DNA of 17,650 bases from JAOAFX01 sp049700315 (lineage in GTDB: Bacteria > Hydrothermota > Tepidihabitantia > SM23-42 > JAOAFX01), in the NCBI GenBank assembly GCA_049700315.1, contig JBNAVN010000048.1, positions 1-17,650 on the forward strand. The letters are read 5' to 3'. This document shows positions 13,269 through 17,650 of this stretch, piece by piece; the stretch's first letter is position 1; every line of letters begins with the position of its first letter. The notes below the pieces were generated by a model. The model made no database searches and was not told the origin of the DNA. It was given only the letters and a program-made list of their open reading frames with translations. The translations under genes were made by a program, and so were the position numbers.

Positions 13269-14309
13269 ATGAAAGATATGATTACAAAATATATTTTGCC
13301 GATTGGAATTATCATTGGTTCAATCATTATTGGGTTTATTGTTCAGGCAATCATTTTTGGCTGGCTCAGAAGGCTGACCAAAAGAACTAAATGGCGTGGC
13401 GATGCGATAATTATTCATTCCCTTCAGGGATGGGTGCTTTTCTGGTTCATTATAACTGGATTATCTCTTGCACTGCCTCATATAATTTTTGACCCACAGG
13501 CGTTATTGGTTATCAACAAAATCCTATTGGTGCTTGTATTATTTTCCATTACTGTTGTATTGGCAAATATTGCAGTGGGTTTTGTGGATTTATGGAGTGG
13601 AAGGATAAAAGAAGCCCTACCCAAGACCACAATCCTTGTAAATATTACAAGGGCTTTTGTTCTGATTATTGGAATCTTAATAATTCTCCATTCTTTGGGT
13701 ATTTCTATCGCACCAATTCTTGCGGGATTGGGTATTGGTGGATTAGCAGTTGCCCTTGCTTTACAGGATACATTAAGCAATCTTTTTGCCGGTTTGCAGA
13801 TAATCATAGCCCGACAGTTGAAACCGGGGGATTATGTTCAGTTAAGCAGTGGGGAAGAGGGCTATGTGGTTGATGTTACCTGGCGGAATACAACTATCAG
13901 GGAACTATCTAATAATCTGATAATTATTCCAAATGCGAAACTTGCCCAGAGCATCGTCAAAAATTATTATATGCCTGAAAAGGGTATGTCAGTCCTTGTC
14001 CAGGTTGGGGTGAGTTATGATAGTGATTTAGAAAGGGTGGAAAAAGTTGTGATAGATGTTGCCAAGGAGACATTGCGCGAAGTTCCCGGTGGTGTAAAAG
14101 ATTTTGAGCCATTTATTCGTTATCATACATTTGGTGAATTTAGTATAAGCTGTACAGTCATATTACGAGTAGAAGAATTTGCCAATCAGTTTTTACTCAA
14201 ACACGAATTTATCAAAAGATTGCACAAGCGATTCAAGGAGGAAAATATTTCAATTCCTTTTCCGATAAGGACAGTATATGTTGAAGAAAAAAAGAAAGAT
14301 GGGCATTAA
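13269..14309 (+). CDS. Small-conductance mechanosensitive ion channel, MscS family
   Basis: The 346-residue protein has four hydrophobic helices (about 7-30, 50-70, 82-106, 124-145) before the pore helix. The pore-lining region P-I-L-A-G-L-G-I-G-G-L-A-V-A-L-A-L-Q-D-T-L at about 148-168 shows the Ala/Gly packing typical of MscS, followed by N-L-F-A-G-L-Q-I. The beta domain has L-K-P-G-D-Y-V and V-V-D-V-T-W-R-N-T-T-I; the alpha/beta vestibule domain follows to the end. MscS channels open under membrane tension to release solutes after osmotic downshift. The ribosome site is poor. ATG 13269 is taken because it keeps the full first helix; ATG 13278 is an alternative. Upstream is the 78-base inverted-repeat element and the promoter at 13020. 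Confidence 0.93.
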   Translation: MKDMITKYILPIGIIIGSIIIGFIVQAIIFGWLRRLTKRTKWRGDAIIIHSLQGWVLFWFIITGLSLALPHIIFDPQALLVINKILLVLVLFSITVVLANIAVGFVDLWSGRIKEALPKTTILVNITRAFVLIIGILIILHSLGISIAPILAGLGIGGLAVALALQDTLSNLFAGLQIIIARQLKPGDYVQLSSGEEGYVVDVTWRNTTIRELSNNLIIIPNAKLAQSIVKNYYMPEKGMSVLVQVGVSYDSDLERVEKVVIDVAKETLREVPGGVKDFEPFIRYHTFGEFSISCTVILRVEEFANQFLLKHEFIKRLHKRFKEENISIPFPIRTVYVEEKKKDGH

Positions 14310-14327
14310 ATCTTTGCATCCGTTTTT

Positions 14328-14354
14328 TCGCGGTTAGAAACCGGTCCTACGATT
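14328..14354. repeat. Half copy of the hairpin repeat seen at 12657
   Basis: The segment repeats the GCGGTT-AGA-AACCG core plus TCCTAC of the array at 12657-12683, with G in place of C at one stem end. The second half (TGTAGGA and following hairpins) is absent. It lies 18 bases after the MscS stop codon. Confidence 0.7.
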
Positions 14355-14394
14355 TTCTATTTCTTAAGAAGGTGAAAGATCATTTGACTGTAGC

Positions 14395-14449
14395 GTCCAT
14401 CTCTGATTTTCACCTGCCGGCCGGCAGGCAGGACGGGTTTCAGATGGAC
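14395..14449. repeat. GTCCATCT hairpin with GC-rich palindrome inside
   Basis: GTCCATCT (14395-14402) pairs with AGATGGAC (14442-14449). The loop carries a perfect 16-base palindrome, CCTGCCGGCCGGCAGG (14413-14428), in otherwise AT-rich DNA. The same outer stem, with a two-base loop and the same GTAG-x-GTCCATCT lead-in, is at 17549-17566. The element ends two to three bases before the GGAG ribosome site of the lipoprotein gene, so it could hide or terminate around that site. Confidence 0.7.
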
Positions 14450-14463
14450 TGGAGAAAAATGAA

Positions 14464-15057
14464 ATGCGGATAAAACAGTTTTATATATTCTCTCTTTTAT
14501 ACTGTATAGTAAATGTCGGCTGTATCAATGAGTCCGATGAATCAATACTCCGTCGTGAATTTTCAGTTCCTTCAACCGCCAAAACAATTTATTATAACGC
14601 TTCTCCGGAAAAAAGTGGATTTTTCGGTCGTGAGGGGTTAAAGATTGATGTTACATTCCAGTTTGACGAAAAAGATTTTCAAAAGTATTTTGATAATGCC
14701 AAAAGGAGTGGCAATTGGCTTGAGTTACCCATTCCGAAATCATTCCTTATGAAAATGTTAGGTATTGAGACAATAAAGCAAGGGATAATAAGCTCATACA
14801 AACAGACAGGCAGGGATGTACCTGAAGAAGGATCAATAAATAATCCGACAATAGAACAATTGTATGAAAAGCATTTGAAAACACTTAATTTACCAGAGAC
14901 AAAAGGACTGTATCAATGTCGGACTGCGGGTGATGATATAATGCACAAGAAAAAGGAAATAAAGGTGTCGCTGAAAAAAGACCTTATTGATTTCATACTT
15001 GCGATACTGGATATAGAAAAGAGACAATTGATAATAAGGGTGAGAACAAAGTATTGA
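14464..15057 (+). CDS. Putative lipoprotein of unknown function
   Basis: I do not recognise this 197-residue protein. It starts with a short lipoprotein-like signal: Met-Arg-Ile-Lys, a hydrophobic stretch (about 6-18) and V-N-V-G-C with Cys20 as the likely lipidated residue. Asn at the -3 position is unusual, so the lipobox is imperfect. The mature part is hydrophilic with no further membrane segment. It holds a P-S-T-A-K-T-I-Y-Y-N-A-S segment, a F-D-E-K-D-F motif, and a C-terminal strand pattern ending in I-I-R-V-R-T-K-Y, which suggests a soluble alpha/beta domain outside the inner membrane. GGAG eight bases before the ATG gives the start. It sits between MscS and the transporter genes, so a link with envelope or ion balance is possible. 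Confidence 0.65.
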   Translation: MRIKQFYIFSLLYCIVNVGCINESDESILRREFSVPSTAKTIYYNASPEKSGFFGREGLKIDVTFQFDEKDFQKYFDNAKRSGNWLELPIPKSFLMKMLGIETIKQGIISSYKQTGRDVPEEGSINNPTIEQLYEKHLKTLNLPETKGLYQCRTAGDDIMHKKKEIKVSLKKDLIDFILAILDIEKRQLIIRVRTKY

Positions 15058-15081
15058 TTTTTTGGTAAAATTTAGTAAAAT
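15054..15081 (+). promoter_or_regulatory. Promoter overlapping the lipoprotein stop, placed for a leaderless transcript
   Basis: TTGATT (15054-15059) overlaps the lipoprotein stop codon. TAAAAT (15076-15081) follows after 16 bp. The ATG at 15090 is nine bases after the last base of the -10 box and has no Shine-Dalgarno, so transcription should start at or next to the start codon. Confidence 0.55.
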
Positions 15082-15089
15082 ATCTTACG

Positions 15090-15605
15090 ATGAATATTTT
15101 TCTTAAAGCATTACTTTACTTGATTATCTTTTCTATATTACATTTCGGCTACGATTTGACTGGTTGGTCTATCCTTACTCCGTTCTGTGGAATTGATGAA
15201 TCTATCTTTCAACATCTGAAAATGGCATTCTGGGCATACCTATTTACCAGTATAATAGAATACCTTCTGACCAAGAAAAGGGTAGTCAATAAACTTGGTT
15301 TCTGGTATGCGCGATTATTATCAACGGTATTTGTGCCCTGGTTTGTATTCCTTATATGGTATCTTGTTCCAGCAATTTTTGGCAAGACCGGTTCAAATTT
15401 CATTGAACTGGTATGGGCTATCACGAGTTCTTATCTATCCGGTATTTTTGCCGGTCTAACCGAAAGGTCTGCTGAAAAAATTGAATTTAATGTATCAATT
15501 AGAATTGTAATCATTATTTTGATAATATTCTCTGCCTTTTTGTTCATCAGGTTTACTTATTCTTTACCCTGGGTGGATATGTTTGCAAATCCTGAAGCAT
15601 TATAA
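15090..15605 (+). CDS. DUF6512-like integral membrane protein
   Basis: The 171-residue protein has five or six membrane helices: about 4-20, 46-62, 74-95, 104-122 and 136-155. The stretch L-H-F-G-Y-D-L-T-G-W, followed by the conserved-looking P-F-C-G-I-D-E-S-I-F-Q-H-L-K, fits the DUF6512 family as I remember it (a Val/Ile-x-E-S-x-x-x-H-L-K motif). The function of the family is unknown; buried His, Asp and Glu residues would allow metal or proton handling. The stop codon shares one base with the start of the next gene (TAATG), so translation of the two is coupled. Its own promoter overlaps the previous gene's end, and it heads a three-gene operon with a cation transporter and a ClC protein. 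Confidence 0.78.
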   Translation: MNIFLKALLYLIIFSILHFGYDLTGWSILTPFCGIDESIFQHLKMAFWAYLFTSIIEYLLTKKRVVNKLGFWYARLLSTVFVPWFVFLIWYLVPAIFGKTGSNFIELVWAITSSYLSGIFAGLTERSAEKIEFNVSIRIVIIILIIFSAFLFIRFTYSLPWVDMFANPEAL

Positions 15606-16159
15606 TGATTCAGGATTTTCTCATACCATTTTTTACGATTGGACTTGCTGAATTGGGTGATAAAACCCAGATTGCAATTCTGTGTCTTGCAACCCAGACA
15701 AGAAAACATTTTTTTCTACTTGGCGGTATAGTACTGGCATTTCTTATAACCGATGGGATTGCGGTCATTTTAGGAAATTTTGTTACAAATCTCATACCAG
15801 AAAAATATATCAAAATTGTGGGTGGGATAATATTTATTGTATTCGGAGTTATTACACTACTTAATAAAAAAGAAGAAGAAACAAAATGTGAATTGAAAAA
15901 TCCTTTTTTGACAGGATTCGGTATTATTTTTGTCTCTGAGTTAGGTGACAAGACCCAGATTGCAGCTGGACTATTTGCTACAAAATTCCAGCCGGTGCTT
16001 GTACTATTGGGCGTGATTTTTGCACTTGCAATATTGTCTTTAATGGCGATTTACCTTGGAAAATTGATTATGGAAAAAATAAATCGGCGTGTGATATCAT
16101 ATATTGCAGGTGGAGTTTTTATAATAATTGGTATTATCTATTTATTCAAAAATATATGA
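15605..16159 (+). CDS. UPF0016/TMEM165-GDT1 family cation transporter
   Basis: This 184-residue protein is built of two homologous halves of three helices each. Each half carries the family signature E-L-G-D-K-T-Q-I-A, at 16-24 and 112-120. The acidic residues of the two signatures form the ion site. The family exports manganese or calcium in exchange for protons, and bacterial members characterised so far export manganese; I infer the same here without direct evidence on the ion. A charged loop (about 88-98) separates the halves. The start overlaps the previous stop by one base. Its own stop overlaps the next start as ATGA, so all three genes of this operon are translationally coupled. Confidence 0.92.
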   Translation: MIQDFLIPFFTIGLAELGDKTQIAILCLATQTRKHFFLLGGIVLAFLITDGIAVILGNFVTNLIPEKYIKIVGGIIFIVFGVITLLNKKEEETKCELKNPFLTGFGIIFVSELGDKTQIAAGLFATKFQPVLVLLGVIFALAILSLMAIYLGKLIMEKINRRVISYIAGGVFIIIGIIYLFKNI

Positions 16160-17499
16160 AAAGTAAATTTGCAGAAGAGGTACTGCTCTTTATTGCTGTT
16201 CTTAAATGGGTCGTTCTTGCTACATTCATCGGTTCAATCGTCGGGCTATCAACAACTCTATTTTTAAAATCATTGGGATGGGCGACCGAACTAACAAGCA
16301 GAAATAATTACTATTATCTTTTTCTACCGGTGGCTTTTCTATTATCTACAATTCTTATTAAATACCTCGCACCAGATGCCGAGGGACACGGAACTGAAAA
16401 GGTTATTGAGGCAGTCCATACCCGTGCCGGCAGGATAAATATCCTTGTTGTTCCTGTAAAACTTGTGGCATCTGTTATTACAATTGCATTTGGAGGCTCT
16501 GCAGGCAAAGAAGGTCCTTGTGCCCAGATCGGTGCGGGACTGAGTTCATTTCTTGCCGATTTATTCAAATTTGATGATATAGATAGAAAGAGATTTGTGA
16601 TATGTGGTATAAGTGCAGGTTTTGCTTCGGTCTTCGGCACACCTATTGCCGGTGCAATATTTGGGGTAGAGGTTCTATTTATCGGCGATTTGCTATATGA
16701 GGCACTACTTCCATCATTTATTGCGGGAATGACGGCATATCATATTTCATATTCATTGGGCGTAAGATATTTCTATCATCCAATTGAATTTGTGGCGGTT
16801 TTCAGTGAGGCTTTTTTTCTGAAGATAGTCATTTCAGGTATATTTTTTGGAATTTGTTCTTTAATACTGATTGAGGTGTTGAGGGGAGCGAAATTTTTTT
16901 CGGAAAATTTAAAAATTGGTAAGCCTATAAAAGCGATTATCGGTGGTGTAATTATGATTATTCTTTCCCTAATATTTTCAAAACAATATCTCGGGCTCGG
17001 GATTGATACGATTGAAAAATGTCTTAAAGGCGAACAGGTATTCTTGCTTGCATTTCTCCTGAAGATAGTCTTTACTTCAATTACCTTAAATTTTGGGGGT
17101 AGCGGTGGGATAATTACACCGGTATTTTTTATTGGGACAACTTCAGGAATGTTGCTGGCAAAATTATTAAACCTTGATATTTCAACATTCTCTGCCATAG
17201 GAATGGTGGCGGTTCTGGCCGGTGCTGCAAACACGCCGATTGCAGGTAGTATTATGGCAGTGGAGCTATTTGGGGCAAAGATTGCACCGTATGCCGCAGT
17301 TGCCTGCGTGATAAGTTATTTGATGACCGGTCACAGAAGTATTTACCCTTCACAGATTTTGGCAGTAACGAAAAGCCCATCCATAAAAGTTGAGACCGGG
17401 AAGGAGATAGAAGAGATTGAGCCTATTGTCTCACCGCGTGAAAAGAGTATAACGGGTGCAGTTTTAAGGACAGTGAAGAAGATGAGAAAGAAAAGATGA
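16156..17499 (+). CDS. ClC-family chloride channel or chloride/proton antiporter
   Basis: The 447-residue protein has the ClC fold with its three anion-site loops. The first is E-G-H-G-T-E-K-V at 76-83, at the place of the usual G-S-G-I-P. The second is G-G-S-A-G-K-E-G-P at 113-121, with gating Glu119 present. The third is G-G-S-G-G-I-I-T-P-V-F near 313-323. The first loop is changed: His and Thr stand where Ser and Ile-Pro are usual, a variant seen in a subgroup of bacterial ClC proteins. This could alter anion choice or coupling. The gating Glu fits either a channel or an antiporter; the proton-glutamate position was not resolved. A charged tail of about 45 residues follows the last helix, without CBS domains. 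It is the last gene of the operon. Confidence 0.93.
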   Translation: MKSKFAEEVLLFIAVLKWVVLATFIGSIVGLSTTLFLKSLGWATELTSRNNYYYLFLPVAFLLSTILIKYLAPDAEGHGTEKVIEAVHTRAGRINILVVPVKLVASVITIAFGGSAGKEGPCAQIGAGLSSFLADLFKFDDIDRKRFVICGISAGFASVFGTPIAGAIFGVEVLFIGDLLYEALLPSFIAGMTAYHISYSLGVRYFYHPIEFVAVFSEAFFLKIVISGIFFGICSLILIEVLRGAKFFSENLKIGKPIKAIIGGVIMIILSLIFSKQYLGLGIDTIEKCLKGEQVFLLAFLLKIVFTSITLNFGGSGGIITPVFFIGTTSGMLLAKLLNLDISTFSAIGMVAVLAGAANTPIAGSIMAVELFGAKIAPYAAVACVISYLMTGHRSIYPSQILAVTKSPSIKVETGKEIEEIEPIVSPREKSITGAVLRTVKKMRKKR

Positions 17500-17548
17500 A
17501 TCGGTTATTGGGACAGAACTTCTCTTGGTTGGGTCTAAAATTCGTAGT

Positions 17549-17575
17549 GTCCATCTTCAGATGGACAAATTTTTC
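17549..17575 (+). terminator. Hairpin with short T run after the ClC gene
   Basis: GTCCATC (17549-17555) pairs with GATGGAC (17560-17566) around TTCA, followed by AAATTTTTC. It can work as an intrinsic terminator 50 bases after the stop codon. It is also the short relative of the repeat at 14395-14449, so it may be a repeat used as a terminator. Confidence 0.55.
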
Positions 17576-17622
17576 TTAATAAAAAAGGGTTGAAAATGGC
17601 TTTTTAAAATTGATTTTGGGTA

Positions 17623-17650
17623 TTGACAAATTTTAAATTTTGAGCATAAT
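17623..17650 (+). promoter_or_regulatory. Sigma-70-like promoter at the right edge
   Basis: TTGACA (17623-17628) and CATAAT (17645-17650) have a 16-bp spacer. It would drive a gene beyond the window. Its position after the hairpin at 17549 marks the end of the transport operon. Confidence 0.65.

Noticed and set aside
15610..15951. 113-codon minus-strand frame opposite the UPF0016 gene
   Set aside because: It mirrors the conserved transporter codons, and nothing in it resembles a protein family.
16776..17234. 152-codon open frame on the minus strand inside the ClC gene
   Set aside because: It is the antisense shadow of a well-supported ClC protein, has low-complexity Pro/Ile-rich composition and no ribosome site.

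Overview
This window is AT-rich bacterial DNA with every convincing gene on the + strand. The bacterial assignment rests on an ECF sigma factor with an overlapping zinc-type anti-sigma factor, sigma-70-like promoters and Shine-Dalgarno sites. The left edge carries an archaeal-style HMG-CoA synthase/thiolase/DUF35 cluster. Many intergenic gaps hold hairpin-rich repeats, and several gene relics are present. This combination resembles genomes of uncultured, often thermophilic candidate phyla (WOR-3/Stahlbacteria-like). That placement is an impression from gene content and repeat style, not a demonstrated taxonomy.

Layout. (1) 1-4201: acyl-CoA block. It holds the C-terminal end of an archaeal-type HMG-CoA synthase, its thiolase, the DUF35 zinc-ribbon/OB partner, a 3-methylcrotonyl-CoA-carboxylase-type carboxyltransferase subunit, and a small cupin with its own promoter. 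Two gaps in this block contain CCAAAT/ATTTGG inverted-repeat elements. (2) 4202-4844: decayed DNA with a frameshifted HEAT-repeat (DNA-alkylation-repair-like) pseudogene. (3) 4845-7434: a membrane/signalling cluster made of a small membrane protein, an ECF sigma factor, an anti-sigma factor, a second membrane protein and a TspO/MBR protein. (4) 7465-10371: a DUF559-like nuclease gene split by one in-frame TAA, an aldo/keto reductase with a ferredoxin tail, a GNAT acetyltransferase, and a 39-codon relic of a DUF2703 gene. (5) 10372-12545: an AAA ATPase with a DUF4143 C-terminus, a second GNAT protein, and a small lysine-rich protein. (6) 12546-13268: a gene-poor stretch packed with hairpins, an octamer tandem repeat, a promoter-like site and a compact element with perfect 15-bp inverted ends. 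(7) 13269-17499: an ion-transport block with an MscS channel, a lipoprotein, and a tightly overlapping trio of DUF6512-like membrane protein, UPF0016/TMEM165-type cation transporter and ClC chloride channel/transporter. A hairpin and a promoter that fires out of the window close the right edge.

How the parts work together. The thiolase/DUF35/HMG-CoA synthase set should channel acetyl-CoA into HMG-CoA. The adjacent carboxyltransferase acts on a compound two steps away in leucine/isovalerate metabolism, so the block may join mevalonate-type and branched-acyl-CoA chemistry. The ECF block looks like an envelope-stress regulon. The MscS-to-ClC block looks like ion and osmotic homeostasis.

Two genome-level habits stand out. 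Six of the best promoter-like sites share a 16-bp spacer. Two genes without a Shine-Dalgarno site begin 7-8 bases after a -10 box, which suggests leaderless transcripts. I see no tRNA, rRNA, CRISPR array or transposase gene.
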